Positions 35,142 to 44,328 of a stretch of 55,619 nucleotides of DNA are shown here, piece after piece. Position 1 is the first letter of the stretch; each line of letters opens with the position of its first letter. The notes beneath the pieces are model-generated. The model saw only the letters and a program-made list of their open reading frames with translations. It was not told the origin of the DNA and did not search any database. The translations under genes were made by a program, and so were the position numbers. Source of the stretch: Ruminococcus sp. (GTDB taxonomy: Bacteria; Bacillota; Clostridia; Oscillospirales; Ruminococcaceae); contig JAJQIH010000036.1 in assembly GCA_021199305.1 (NCBI GenBank), positions 1-55,619 on the forward strand, given 5' to 3'.

Positions 35142-35774
35142 TTATTGCCTGTTCTTTGTCATATAAGATAACGTCAACAGGCTGTCGCCTAAATGTACGT
35201 TTTCAACCACAATACCGTCGAAATTGACGTTTAAGTCAAAGTGTGAAAAGTTCCAGAATGAAGTAACGCCATTATCGATAAGCTTCTTAGCGACGTCATA
35301 TGCTGCCGTTTTAGGAATGCACAGCACCGCAGTGACAGGCGCAGTTTTCTCACAGAAGCCTGAAAGATCATCCATGTGCATAACCTTAATTCCGTTGACT
35401 TCCTTTCCGACAATTTCTTCATCAACATCAAAAAGACCTATAAGATCAAAGCCACGCTTTTGAAAGTTAATCTGCGTTGCAAGCGCCGTACCGATGTTTC
35501 CAACGCCGACAAGTATTGCCTTTAATCTTTCGTCAACGCCCAGAATTGCACCAATTTCCTGACGCAAATCCGAGATATTGTAGCCGTAGCCCTGATGTCC
35601 GAAGCCTCCAAAGTTGTTTAAATCCTGCCTGATTTGCGAAGCCGTAAGCTTCATCTTGTCAGCAAGCTCTTTTGAAGAAATCCGAACCTTACCTTCCTGA
35701 CTTAACTCTTCAAGATACGAGTAATATCTCGGCAGTCGTTTGATGACCGAGCGTGAAATAATTTCCCTTCCCAT
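35142..35774 (-). CDS. rex: Redox-sensing transcriptional repressor Rex
   Basis: Rex binds DNA when the NADH/NAD ratio is low and lets go when NADH binds, controlling fermentation and redox genes. The 210-residue protein has the N-terminal winged helix (ISRSVIKRLPRYYSYLEEL and ASQIRQDLNNFGGFGHQGYGY, about 6-68) and a Rossmann domain with AILVGVGNIGTALA (about 84-97). It lies 21 bases downstream of icd on the same strand, so it is probably the last gene of acnA-orf-icd-rex. A near-perfect Rex operator sits on the promoter of that operon at 39706-39723, suggesting autoregulation. Confidence 0.97.
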   Translation of the reverse strand: MGREIISRSVIKRLPRYYSYLEELSQEGKVRISSKELADKMKLTASQIRQDLNNFGGFGHQGYGYNISDLRQEIGAILGVDERLKAILVGVGNIGTALATQINFQKRGFDLIGLFDVDEEIVGKEVNGIKVMHMDDLSGFCEKTAPVTAVLCIPKTAAYDVAKKLIDNGVTSFWNFSHFDLNVNFDGIVVENVHLGDSLLTLSYMTKNRQ

Positions 35775-35795
35775 TATAATCCCTGAATCTGTTGC

Positions 35796-37016
35796 TTACT
35801 TCGCCATAAGATTGTCAAGGCGAGCTCCGATTTCTTTTAAGAAGGTCTCGGAATCAACCTTCCTCTTGTTTTCAAGGCTTGAAAGAAGATATAAATCCCC
35901 AGTCATAACGCCGTCCTCAATCGTTTGAATTGTAGCCTTTTCGAGCTTGTCAGCAAAGTCTGTCAAGTCGTCAAGTCCGTCAAGTTCTCCTCTTTTTCTT
36001 AAAGCTCCGCTCCATGCAAAAATTGTAGCAACAGAGTTAGTAGAGGTTTCTTCGCCCTTGAGGTATTTGTAGTAGTGGCGCTGAACCGTTCCGTGAGCAG
36101 CTTCGTATTCGTAAATTCCGTCAGGCGATACCAATACAGATGTCATCATAGCGAGCGAGCCGTAAGCTGTTGAAACCATATCGCTCATAACGTCGCCGTC
36201 GTAGTTCTTACAAGCCCAGATGTATCCGCCGTTTGATCTTATAACTCTCGCAACAGCATCGTCGATAAGGGTATAGAAGTATTCAATTCCCAGAGCTTCG
36301 TACTTTTCCTTGTATTCGTTGTCGTAAATTTCCTGGAAAATATCCTTGAATCTGTGGTCGTACTTCTTTGAAATTGTATCCTTCGTAGCAAACCAGACGT
36401 CCTGCTTTAAGTCAAGTCCATAGTTAAGACAAGCTCTTGCAAATCCCGCAATGCTGTTGTCCTTGTTGTGAAGTCCCTGAATAATTCCGTCTGAATCGGA
36501 AAAATCATAAATCTCCTGTCTTGTTTCGTTTCCGTCCTTGTCGGTAACAACAAGCTCCGCCTTGCTGCCCTTGTCAACTCTCATTTCCGAGTTCTTATAT
36601 ACGTCTCCGTAAGCGTGACGGGCAATAGTAATAGGCTTTGTCCAGGTAGGAATATACGGTGAAATTCCCTTGACAATAATTGGCGTTCTGAAAACTGTAC
36701 CGTCGAGTATAGCACGAATCGTTCCGTTCGGCGACTTCCACATTTCCTTCAGGTTGTACTCAGGCATTCTTGCAGCGTTAGGCGTAATCGTAGCACATTT
36801 AACCGCAACGCCGTACTTCTTGGTAGCTTCAGCCGAATCAAACGTAACCTTGTCGTCCGTTTCGTTTCTGTGAGGAAGTCCTAAATCGTAGTATTCTGTT
36901 TTGAGGTCTACGTGAGGGAGAATAAGAATATCCTTGATCCATTTCCAAAGTATTCTTGTCATCTCATCTCCGTCCATTTCAACAAGCGGTGTTGTCATTT
37001 TAATTTTTTCAGCCAT
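35796..37016 (-). CDS. icd: NADP-dependent isocitrate dehydrogenase, eukaryotic-type subfamily
   Basis: This 406-residue enzyme converts isocitrate to 2-oxoglutarate and CO2 with reduction of NADP, feeding glutamate synthesis. It resembles the IDH1/IDH2 subfamily rather than E. coli Icd: [40 protein letters not shown] and [12 protein letters not shown], with the substrate-binding Ser/Asn/Arg residues in KSPNGTIR. The start is the ATG at 37014-37016 with AAAGGAGGA before it; an upstream in-frame ATG at 37079 lies inside the preceding gene and lacks support. No citrate synthase gene is nearby. Confidence 0.95.
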   Translation of the reverse strand: MAEKIKMTTPLVEMDGDEMTRILWKWIKDILILPHVDLKTEYYDLGLPHRNETDDKVTFDSAEATKKYGVAVKCATITPNAARMPEYNLKEMWKSPNGTIRAILDGTVFRTPIIVKGISPYIPTWTKPITIARHAYGDVYKNSEMRVDKGSKAELVVTDKDGNETRQEIYDFSDSDGIIQGLHNKDNSIAGFARACLNYGLDLKQDVWFATKDTISKKYDHRFKDIFQEIYDNEYKEKYEALGIEYFYTLIDDAVARVIRSNGGYIWACKNYDGDVMSDMVSTAYGSLAMMTSVLVSPDGIYEYEAAHGTVQRHYYKYLKGEETSTNSVATIFAWSGALRKRGELDGLDDLTDFADKLEKATIQTIEDGVMTGDLYLLSSLENKRKVDSETFLKEIGARLDNLMAK

Positions 37017-37029
37017 TATATTTCCTCCT

Positions 37030-37683
37030 TTATTCAATCCAGTACCAAAGCACGAAAATCTGAGTTGAGCTTTCGTCAACCGAAATAGCTCCAGGGTTGA
37101 AAGACTTTGTAGCGTTTTCGTCTATGTATTCTTCAAAGCTTTCGTACTGATCGCTTCCGGCGTAATCGAGCGCAAAGCAAATTCCGTCCTTTTTGGTATA
37201 CTTCATACTTTTTCCTTCAAGGTCGGCAGCATAGTCGTTTATGTCAATAGATTTGCAGCTTTTGATGCTCTTGTAGCTTTCGTCGTTTACTAAAAGCAAA
37301 TCAGCGCAAAGCTTATCGCCGCTTGAATAAACTGTAATTTTATGCTCGTCGTCGACCTTAAAGGTGTAAATAATATCGTCGCTTGAAACGCCAACTGCCT
37401 CCTCAACGCTGTCGCTGAAGCCAATGTAGTTTGTCGTAATCGTTATCAAAGCGTATAAAGCTAATGCTAAGATTACAAGCAGTACCACAATGGTAATTAT
37501 CCGCTTGACAGGCGACTTACGCTTTGGTTTTTTACGCCTTACCGTCTGCGGAGTCCTCTTAACCGTTTGCGGCTGCTGTGTCGAAACAGGAACCTTTACC
37601 TCTCTGTAGATAGGATTTCCGCTCGAATCGTAGCCTGCTATTTCACGTCTGACGATATATTTTACATTTGTATTATTATCCAT
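37030..37683 (-). CDS. Unknown single-pass membrane protein between acnA and icd
   Basis: In this 217-residue protein the first 60 residues are polar and then strongly basic ([13 protein letters not shown]). A membrane helix follows at about 62-84, and an outside domain of about 130 residues is rich in Asp, Ser and Tyr. This topology, with a basic cytoplasmic tail and extracellular C-terminus, is that of a type II membrane protein. I do not recognise the domain. It sits nine bases after acnA with no obvious ribosome binding site, suggesting translational coupling, and 13 bases before icd. It could be a lineage-specific passenger or a sensor connected to the metabolic genes. Confidence 0.75.
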   Translation of the reverse strand: MDNNTNVKYIVRREIAGYDSSGNPIYREVKVPVSTQQPQTVKRTPQTVRRKKPKRKSPVKRIITIVVLLVILALALYALITITTNYIGFSDSVEEAVGVSSDDIIYTFKVDDEHKITVYSSGDKLCADLLLVNDESYKSIKSCKSIDINDYAADLEGKSMKYTKKDGICFALDYAGSDQYESFEEYIDENATKSFNPGAISVDESSTQIFVLWYWIE

Positions 37684-37692
37684 AGCTAGTTT

Positions 37693-39633
37693 TTACTTGT
37701 TCAGCGATTCTCTTGTGTAGTCAAGCAAGCCTCCCGCTAAAATTATATCCTTGGTTCTTCCTGAAAGCTCACAGAGTACAGGAATCTCAACATTCTTGGA
37801 CTTGTTCACAAGTGTGAGAGTTGTCTTACCGTCAATTACAGCTTGTCTTACATTTTCAAGAAGCAACACGTCTCCCTGACCGATCTTTTCGTAATCGTCC
37901 TCGTTTACAAATGTAAGCGGCAGGATTCCTGCATTTATGAGGTTTGCTCTGTGGATTCTTGCGAAGCTCTTGACGAGTACCGCCTTAACGCCAAGGTAAA
38001 GTGGAGCTAAAGCCGCGTGCTCACGGGATGAGCCTTGTCCATAGTTTGAACCGCCTACAATAATGCTCTTGCCGAGTGTAAGCGCTCTGTCAGGGAATGC
38101 TTCGTCACAAACTGCAAAGCAATGCTTTGAAATTGCAGGAATGTTGGAACGAAGCGGTAAAATCTTAGCGCCAGCAGGCATTATGTGGTCTGTAGTAATG
38201 TTGTCGCCAACCTTCAGAGAGCAGGAAGCTTCAATTGTATCAAGAAGCGGTGCTGTCTGTGGGAAAGGCTTGATGTTCGGACCTCTTAAAACCTCAACGC
38301 TGTCCATTTCCTCAACAGGTGCCGGGTCAACAACCATATTGTCGTTTATTACAAACTTTTCAGGAAGCTTGAACTCAGGCATTTCGCCTAGCGTTCTCGG
38401 GTCGGTAAGATAGCCGTTTAAAGCTGAAACTGCTGCAAGCTCAGGAGAAACGAGATAAATCTGTCCGTCCTTAGTGCCTGAACGTCCCTCAAAGTTTCTG
38501 TTGAAGGTTCTCAATGAAATTCCGCCCGAGTTAGGAGATTGTCCCATACCGATACAAGGGCCGCAGGCGGACTCTAAAATTCTCGCTCCTGCGTCAATCA
38601 TATCTGATAACGCTCCGTTTTGTGCAAGCATATTAAGTACCTGCTTCGAGCCAGGTGCAATTGAGAGCGAAACGTCCGGGTGAACCGTCTTGCCCTTAAG
38701 AATATAAGCTACCTTCATCATATCCATAAATGAAGAGTTAGTGCATGAACCGATACAAACCTGATCTATTTTCATCGGACCGATTTCGTCTACAGTTTTA
38801 ACATTGTCAGGTGAGTGAGGACAAGCAGCGAGCGGAACGAGCGTTGACAAGTCAATATCAATAACCTCGTCGTATTCAGCGTCATCGTCAGCGCACAAAG
38901 GCGTCCATACTTCAGCTCTGCCCTGAGCGGTTAAAAACTCAAGTGTTGTTTCGTCGCTGGGGAAGATAGAAGTTGTAGCTCCAAGCTCCGCGCCCATATT
39001 TGTAATGGTTGCACGCTCAGGAACAGAAAGCGACTTTACGCCCTCTCCTGTGTATTCAATAACCTTTCCGACTCCGCCCTTGACGGACATCCGCTTGAGA
39101 ACTTCAAGAATTACGTCTTTAGCCGCAACCCAGGGGGAGAGCTTTCCTGTAAGGTTTATCTTAACAATCTTTGGGTATGTGATGTAATATGCGCCGCCGC
39201 CCATTGCTACAGCAACGTCTAAGCCGCCTGCGCCTATTGCTATCATTCCAATACCGCCGCCTGTCGGAGTATGACTGTCAGATCCAATCAATGTCTTTCC
39301 AGGAACGCCAAAACGCTCCAGATGAACCTGATGGCAGATTCCGTTTCCAGGTCTTGAAAAATAAATTCCGTGCTTTTTGGCAACAGAGCCTATAAAACGG
39401 TGGTCGTCGGCATTTTCAAAGCCTGACTGCAGGGTGTTGTGGTCGATGTAAGCGACGCTCTTTTCAGTTTTAACTCTCGGAACGCCCATAGCCTCGTATT
39501 CAAGATAAGCCATAGTTCCCGTAGCGTCCTGCGTCAGCGTCTGATCAATTCTGATACCGATTTCGCAACCCTTTTTAAACTCACCGTCCACGAGGTGGTT
39601 TTTAAGAATTTTTTCGGTCAAAGTAAGTCCCAT
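37693..39633 (-). CDS. acnA: Aconitate hydratase
   Basis: Aconitase isomerises citrate to isocitrate. The 646-residue protein has the three Fe-S cysteines in CIGSCTNSSF and SACGPCIGMGQSPNSGG (about residues 295-365), followed by the signature SLRTFNRNFEGRSGT. The C-terminal swivel domain carries GGSNYGQGSSREHAAL. It is shorter than E. coli AcnA (about 890) and matches the roughly 640-residue form found in many anaerobes. It is the first gene of an operon with icd and rex. The gene symbol is by function only. Confidence 0.93.
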   Translation of the reverse strand: MGLTLTEKILKNHLVDGEFKKGCEIGIRIDQTLTQDATGTMAYLEYEAMGVPRVKTEKSVAYIDHNTLQSGFENADDHRFIGSVAKKHGIYFSRPGNGICHQVHLERFGVPGKTLIGSDSHTPTGGGIGMIAIGAGGLDVAVAMGGGAYYITYPKIVKINLTGKLSPWVAAKDVILEVLKRMSVKGGVGKVIEYTGEGVKSLSVPERATITNMGAELGATTSIFPSDETTLEFLTAQGRAEVWTPLCADDDAEYDEVIDIDLSTLVPLAACPHSPDNVKTVDEIGPMKIDQVCIGSCTNSSFMDMMKVAYILKGKTVHPDVSLSIAPGSKQVLNMLAQNGALSDMIDAGARILESACGPCIGMGQSPNSGGISLRTFNRNFEGRSGTKDGQIYLVSPELAAVSALNGYLTDPRTLGEMPEFKLPEKFVINDNMVVDPAPVEEMDSVEVLRGPNIKPFPQTAPLLDTIEASCSLKVGDNITTDHIMPAGAKILPLRSNIPAISKHCFAVCDEAFPDRALTLGKSIIVGGSNYGQGSSREHAALAPLYLGVKAVLVKSFARIHRANLINAGILPLTFVNEDDYEKIGQGDVLLLENVRQAVIDGKTTLTLVNKSKNVEIPVLCELSGRTKDIILAGGLLDYTRESLNK

Positions 39634-39683
39634 AAAATCAATCCTTTCATTTTTATTGCCAGAAGGCGGTATCTATATGTACT

Positions 39684-39712
39684 ATTTTATATTATAATGT
39701 CTGGTTTGTCAA
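39684..39712 (-). promoter_or_regulatory. Promoter of the acnA-icd-rex operon (minus strand)
   Basis: On the minus strand a perfect -35 TTGACA (39707-39712) and a -10 TAAAAT (39684-39689) are 17 bases apart. Transcription would start about 45 bases before the acnA start. The -35 box lies inside the predicted Rex operator. Confidence 0.75.
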
Positions 39713-39723
39713 GAATTTAACAA
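39706..39723. promoter_or_regulatory. Predicted Rex operator
   Basis: The 18 bases TTGTCAAGAATTTAACAA match the clostridial Rex consensus TTGTTAA-N4-TTAACAA with a single mismatch. The site covers the whole -35 box of the acnA promoter, so Rex bound here should block RNA polymerase. Because rex is the last gene of this operon, the loop would be autoregulatory and tied to NADH/NAD. Confidence 0.75.
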
Positions 39724-39992
39724 CTCTAAAAGCATTTTGCCTTGATATATCCGACATTTTCTCAATTTCTGACAATTTTGGGTCAATTGAGATTTAAATA
39801 TTTGTCACTCCCTTGCCGAGATTTTTACTTTTTTAATATTGACTTTGTCGGCACATATGGTATAATTAAGATGTATATATTCTAAATGTAGAATGACCTT
39901 TTCCGACTTGTTTTTGAAAACGTGAATATTTTCCGTTATCCTGCTAAATATACTTAATACGAAAGTTTGAATTAAGTAAAGGCGGCGGTATA
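39724..39992. other. Divergent intergenic region between acnA and tepA
   Basis: Apart from the acnA promoter side, this stretch contains no gene. It holds an inverted repeat CTCAATT..AATTGAG around 39760-39792, the tepA promoter, and two AT-rich hairpins in the tepA leader (ATTCTA-AATG-TAGAAT near 39880, and ACTTAAT..ATTAAGT near 39952-39978, just before the ribosome binding site). Confidence 0.5.
39839..39866 (+). promoter_or_regulatory. Promoter of the tepA-ftsK unit
   Basis: TTGACT (39839-39844) and a perfect TATAAT (39861-39866) are 16 bases apart. The leader is about 120 bases long. Confidence 0.65.
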
Positions 39993-40697
39993 ATGAAAAA
40001 CGACAACGGAAATGAAAGCTCTGAAAGCTTCGACAGCGAGCAGGGCGAAAGAATTGAAGGTATTGAAAAGCTGGGTCAGGTTGAGCTCAAGGGTGCCAGG
40101 CACCTGATTCATTGCCTTACAATTATCGGTGAGGTCGAGGGGCATTATCTTTTGCCGCCTCAGAATAAAACTACAAAGTACGAGCATATAATTCCAGCAC
40201 TCGTTGCTATTGAACAGGACGAAAGCATAAAGGGCGTTGTTATAATTTTAAATACTGTCGGCGGCGATGTTGAAGCAGGTCTTGCTATAGCCGAGCTTAT
40301 TGCAAGTATGAAAACGCCCAGCGTGTCGATTGTTGTCGGCGGAGGTCATTCTATCGGAGTGCCGCTTGCTGTCTGTGCGAAGAAATCGTTTATCGTTCCA
40401 AGCGCAACTATGACAATTCACCCTGTAAGAATGAACGGACTCGTTTTAGGAGTTCCTCAGACGCTTTCGTATTTTGACAGAATGCAGGAGAGAATTATAC
40501 GATTTGTTACTGACAATTCAAACATTTCATCAGACAGGTTCAGAGAGCTTATGATGAAAACCGGCGAGCTTGTTATGGACGTCGGAACCTGCCTTGCAGG
40601 TGAAAGCGCAGTCAAGGAGGGATTGATTGACAATCTCGGCGGACTTTCTGACGCAATAGAATGTTTGTATGAGCTTATCGAAAGCGAGGAGCAGTAG
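39993..40697 (+). CDS. tepA: ClpP-like protease TepA (YmfB)
   Basis: This 234-residue ClpP-fold serine peptidase of the TepA/YmfB group lacks the regular ClpP N-terminus. The probable nucleophile is Ser120 in GGGHSIGVP and the catalytic His is His143 in [25 protein letters not shown] forms the oxyanion region. In B. subtilis the homologue lies next to ylzJ and spoIIIE and was implicated in degrading small spore proteins during outgrowth. The same neighbours occur here, with uppP inserted. Confidence 0.9.
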   Translation: MKNDNGNESSESFDSEQGERIEGIEKLGQVELKGARHLIHCLTIIGEVEGHYLLPPQNKTTKYEHIIPALVAIEQDESIKGVVIILNTVGGDVEAGLAIAELIASMKTPSVSIVVGGGHSIGVPLAVCAKKSFIVPSATMTIHPVRMNGLVLGVPQTLSYFDRMQERIIRFVTDNSNISSDRFRELMMKTGELVMDVGTCLAGESAVKEGLIDNLGGLSDAIECLYELIESEEQ

Positions 40698-40699
40698 CA

Positions 40700-40894
40700 A
40701 TGTTTCACACGATTTTAAACATTTACGATGTATTCAAGCCGTTTGAAGAAACGGTTTTGCGGGAACAAAAGACATATAACGGACATTTGGTGGACGTCGT
40801 TAAAATGGGTGAGAATGAATATATAGACAGACTCTATTCGACAGACCCGTTTGACTATCTGAACAAAGATATTTATCCATTTAAAAGAATTTAA
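40700..40894 (+). CDS. YlzJ-like small protein
   Basis: This 64-residue protein starts two bases after tepA, with AGGAGCAG as ribosome binding site. Its size, position between tepA and ftsK, and a C-terminal segment ending in a Tyr-Leu-Asn-rich stretch fit the YlzJ-like family of Firmicutes. Its function is unknown. Identification rests mainly on synteny. Confidence 0.75.
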   Translation: MFHTILNIYDVFKPFEETVLREQKTYNGHLVDVVKMGENEYIDRLYSTDPFDYLNKDIYPFKRI

Positions 40895-40908
40895 CAGGAG
40901 GCAAAGAA

Positions 40909-41763
40909 ATGTCATTACTAAATACAATTTTTCAGGCGATTATTCAAGGCTTAACAGAGTTTCTGCCAGTTTCAAGCTCAGGACACCTGTCGCTGTTTCA
41001 GCATTTTACAGGCAAAAGCGGCGAGGGCGCTTTGCTCCTGTCTGCGATTTTACATTTAGGAACGCTTGTAGCGGTTTTTGTCGCCTTCAGACAGACAATC
41101 TGGGATCTTATAAAAGAATTTGGCAGAAGCTGCAAGGACATAGTACATAGACAGTTTTTCAAGAATATGAACGGCGACAGACGAGCAATTATTATGCTTA
41201 TAGTTTCAACTGTCGTGCTGATTCCGTTTTACATTTTCAAGGATTTCTTTGAAGGCTTTGCTGAGGATACCTCTATCTTCGCCGAGGGAATCTGCTTTTT
41301 GTACACTGCCGCAATTTTATACCTTTCCGACAGATGTACAAAGGGAAAGAAAACGCTCGGCGATATAAGCGGAAAGGACGCAGTAACTGTGGGCTTTTTC
41401 CAGGCCATTGCGCTTCTTCCAGGAGTTTCACGCTCTGGCTCTACCATTTCATCAGGATTGTTTTGCGGCTTTTCAAGGGAAACTGCCGTAAAGTATTCGT
41501 TCATTTTAGGTATACCGGCAATTTTGGGCGGTTGCATTGTCGAGGTTAAGGATGCGGCTGAAACCGATATGACCTTCAGCGCAAGCTATATAGTTGGATT
41601 TTTCGTAGCGGCTATTGTAGGAATCGCCGCAATAAAAATGGTAAACTGGCTTGTAAAGAGCGACAAGTTCAAAGTCTTTTCTTATTATACAGCGGCTTTA
41701 GGTGTGATTGTTATTTTAATCTCAATTATTGAAGCTGCTATAGGACACCCATTAAGCTTTTAA
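40909..41763 (+). CDS. uppP: Undecaprenyl-diphosphatase
   Basis: UppP (BacA) dephosphorylates undecaprenyl pyrophosphate to recycle the lipid carrier of cell wall synthesis. The 284-residue protein has eight hydrophobic segments and both active-site motifs: QGLTEFLPVSSSGHL (about 14-28) and LLPGVSRSGSTIS (about 168-180). It has an AGGAGGC ribosome binding site. Overproduction of this family is known to confer bacitracin resistance. Confidence 0.97.
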   Translation: MSLLNTIFQAIIQGLTEFLPVSSSGHLSLFQHFTGKSGEGALLLSAILHLGTLVAVFVAFRQTIWDLIKEFGRSCKDIVHRQFFKNMNGDRRAIIMLIVSTVVLIPFYIFKDFFEGFAEDTSIFAEGICFLYTAAILYLSDRCTKGKKTLGDISGKDAVTVGFFQAIALLPGVSRSGSTISSGLFCGFSRETAVKYSFILGIPAILGGCIVEVKDAAETDMTFSASYIVGFFVAAIVGIAAIKMVNWLVKSDKFKVFSYYTAALGVIVILISIIEAAIGHPLSF

Positions 41764-41820
41764 CAGATAAATTTTCACAGACAAAAGAATCAGGAACAAA
41801 AGAGAGAAAAGGAGAGGGAA

Positions 41821-44328
41821 ATGGCTCAGAAGAAAAAGCCTGCAAAGAAACAAACGGCGAGAAAAACGTCGGCAAAAAGCAAGGCAAGCGCTCAAAAAAA
41901 TACAGTACATAAGGGCGTTCCTGCAGGAATATTCTTTCTGCTGGGAGCTTTGATAGTTGCGCTTACTTATATAAGCGGCGATGCCTTGTGGGGAACTCTT
42001 CACACAGCTGTAAGAGGAGTGTTCGGAATACCCCTTTATTTTATCGGCCCGATGCTCGTAATACTTTCCATTCAGATAGTGTTTTCCAAAAACGACAATA
42101 TAGCCGTTGCAAAGATTATTGAAACGGTGTTTTTCATTTTACTTCTTTGCGCTATATTCCACACAATTATAATCGGCGTTCCAATGCCAATAGATTCAGG
42201 CTTTGGCGAGAGATTATCGTCTATCTATGATGAATCCGTAAAGCTTTCCGGCGGCGGAGTAATTGGTGCGCTTATAGGCTGGCCTGTTTCAGCTCTTTTA
42301 GGTAAGGTCGGCGGAACCATAATACTCGTGCTTGTAATGATAATATTCCTGATGCTTGTTTTCCATATAAGCTTCAAGGACATAGTACATATTTTTTCAA
42401 GACCTGTCAAAAAAGGCGTTGTCGCAATCAAAGAGGACAGAGCACTCAATGCTCAGAAGCAGGAGGAGAGAAGAGTTAAAAGGCAGGAGAGAGAAAGCAG
42501 AGTCGATGTTGCCAAATATTATGGCGCAGATACATCTAAACTTGCGCCCGGATTTTCAACTTCTGGAATCGACCACGACCCTGCTAAGTTTATAAACGAC
42601 GAGCCTGCTGCAAAGACAACTCCTAAGAAAGCAAAAACGACTACAAGTAAAAACGAGCCGGTTTTTCCAAAAAAATCGCCTGAGCTTGAAAAGTCGATTA
42701 ACGAGTATGAAGAAATTATCAACAGCGCAGCCAAGCGTCAGCAAAAGACTGAGGCTAAAAAGCCTGCGCCCAAGCCCGCAAAGCCTGTAAAGAACGACAT
42801 TTACGTTGAAAGCGACGGACAAACTTCACTTTTTGGCAAGGAAGATCAAAAGGGAAAATATATTCCGCCGAGTGTCGAGCTGCTTAAATATTCAAATTCA
42901 AAGGTAAGCGAAAGCGAGTACCAGAATGAAATCAGAGAGCGTGGAAATACGCTTGTTGAAACGCTCAGAAGCTTCGGAGTTCAGACGAGAATCGTCGGAG
43001 TACACAGAGGTCCGTCGGTTACAAGATACGAGCTTCAGCCAGCGGCAGGAGTAAAGGTATCAAAAATCACAGGACTTACTGACGATATAGCTTTAAACCT
43101 TGCGGCTGAGGGAATACGAATCGAAGCGCCAATTCCTGGAAAGGCGGCTGTCGGAATAGAAATCGCTAACAAAAAGCGTGACAGCGTATCTATCCGAGAG
43201 CTTATCGACAGCGACGAGTTCAGAAACAGCAAGGGCAAGCTTGAATTTGCAGTTGGTAAGGACATTGAGGGAAATATCGTTATGGGTGATATTGCCAAAA
43301 TGCCTCACCTTCTTGTTGCGGGAACTACTGGTGCTGGTAAATCAGTATTTACAAATTCAATCATAATGAACATTTTGTATAAAGCTTCTCCTGATGAGGT
43401 AAAGCTTATACTTATCGACCCGAAGCAGGTTGAATTTCCAATCTATAACGGCATTCCGCACCTTCTGATTCCAGTTGTAACCGAAGCCAGAAAGGCAGCA
43501 GGTGCGCTGGGTTGGGCAGTAGCTGAAATGATGAGAAGATACAAGGTTTTCGCCGACAATGGCGTGCGTGACCTTGAGGACTATAACGAATATCAGAAGG
43601 ACAAGGAGGAGCTTGAACCTATTCCTCAGATTGTCATTGTAATAGACGAGCTTGCCGACCTTATGATGGCGGCGCCGAAAGAGGTTGAAGACTCTATTTG
43701 CCGTATAGCTCAGCTTGCCCGTGCGGCAGGAATGCATCTTATAATTGCAACTCAGTCGCCTCGTGTAGACGTAGTAACCGGTCTTATCAAGGCTAATATT
43801 CCAAGCCGTGTTGCGCTCAAGGTTTCAAATAACGTGGACTCAAGAGTTATTCTCGACGAGGGCGGCGCAGACAAGCTTTTAGGACGAGGAGATTTGCTTT
43901 ATAAGCCGGTAGGAATGGGTAAACCGATGAGAATACAGGGTAGCTTTATTCCAACAAGCGAGGTAAGAGCGGTTGTAAATTATCTTAAAAATCTTTCCAG
44001 CGCAGAGTACAGCGATGAAATTGTTGAGGATATTGAAAAGTATACGCCGCAGGCTAAAAACGACAAGAACGCTTTGCCGGAAGAAACCGAGCATAGCAAC
44101 GTCGATGAGAAGTTTGAGGACGCAGTAAAAATTATCGTTGAAACAGGTCAGGCTTCGACCTCATTCCTGCAGCGTAAGTTAAGTCTGGGTTACGCCCGTG
44201 CCGCAAGGCTGATGGACGACCTTGAAGCTATGGGAATAATTGGCCCCGCTCAGGGCGCAAAGCCGAGAGAGGTTCTGATGAGCAAGGAACAATGGCTTGA
44301 GCGAAACGTAATGAAGGACGAAGTGTAA
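41821..44328 (+). CDS. ftsK: DNA translocase FtsK/SpoIIIE
   Basis: This 835-residue motor pumps chromosomal DNA through the division or sporulation septum. After a basic N-terminus there are four membrane helices (about 30-185), then a charged, Lys/Pro-rich linker. A RecA-like motor follows with Walker A GTTGAGKS (501-508), Walker B QIVIVIDELADLMM and LAIATQSPRVDV-type HLIIATQSPRVDVVTGLIKANIPSRVA. The C-terminal gamma winged helix (about 760-830, TSFLQRKLSLGYARAARLMDDLEAMGIIGPAQG) reads DNA polarity sequences. Neighbouring tepA and the YlzJ-like gene match the SpoIIIE locus. Confidence 0.96.
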   Translation: MAQKKKPAKKQTARKTSAKSKASAQKNTVHKGVPAGIFFLLGALIVALTYISGDALWGTLHTAVRGVFGIPLYFIGPMLVILSIQIVFSKNDNIAVAKIIETVFFILLLCAIFHTIIIGVPMPIDSGFGERLSSIYDESVKLSGGGVIGALIGWPVSALLGKVGGTIILVLVMIIFLMLVFHISFKDIVHIFSRPVKKGVVAIKEDRALNAQKQEERRVKRQERESRVDVAKYYGADTSKLAPGFSTSGIDHDPAKFINDEPAAKTTPKKAKTTTSKNEPVFPKKSPELEKSINEYEEIINSAAKRQQKTEAKKPAPKPAKPVKNDIYVESDGQTSLFGKEDQKGKYIPPSVELLKYSNSKVSESEYQNEIRERGNTLVETLRSFGVQTRIVGVHRGPSVTRYELQPAAGVKVSKITGLTDDIALNLAAEGIRIEAPIPGKAAVGIEIANKKRDSVSIRELIDSDEFRNSKGKLEFAVGKDIEGNIVMGDIAKMPHLLVAGTTGAGKSVFTNSIIMNILYKASPDEVKLILIDPKQVEFPIYNGIPHLLIPVVTEARKAAGALGWAVAEMMRRYKVFADNGVRDLEDYNEYQKDKEELEPIPQIVIVIDELADLMMAAPKEVEDSICRIAQLARAAGMHLIIATQSPRVDVVTGLIKANIPSRVALKVSNNVDSRVILDEGGADKLLGRGDLLYKPVGMGKPMRIQGSFIPTSEVRAVVNYLKNLSSAEYSDEIVEDIEKYTPQAKNDKNALPEETEHSNVDEKFEDAVKIIVETGQASTSFLQRKLSLGYARAARLMDDLEAMGIIGPAQGAKPREVLMSKEQWLERNVMKDEV

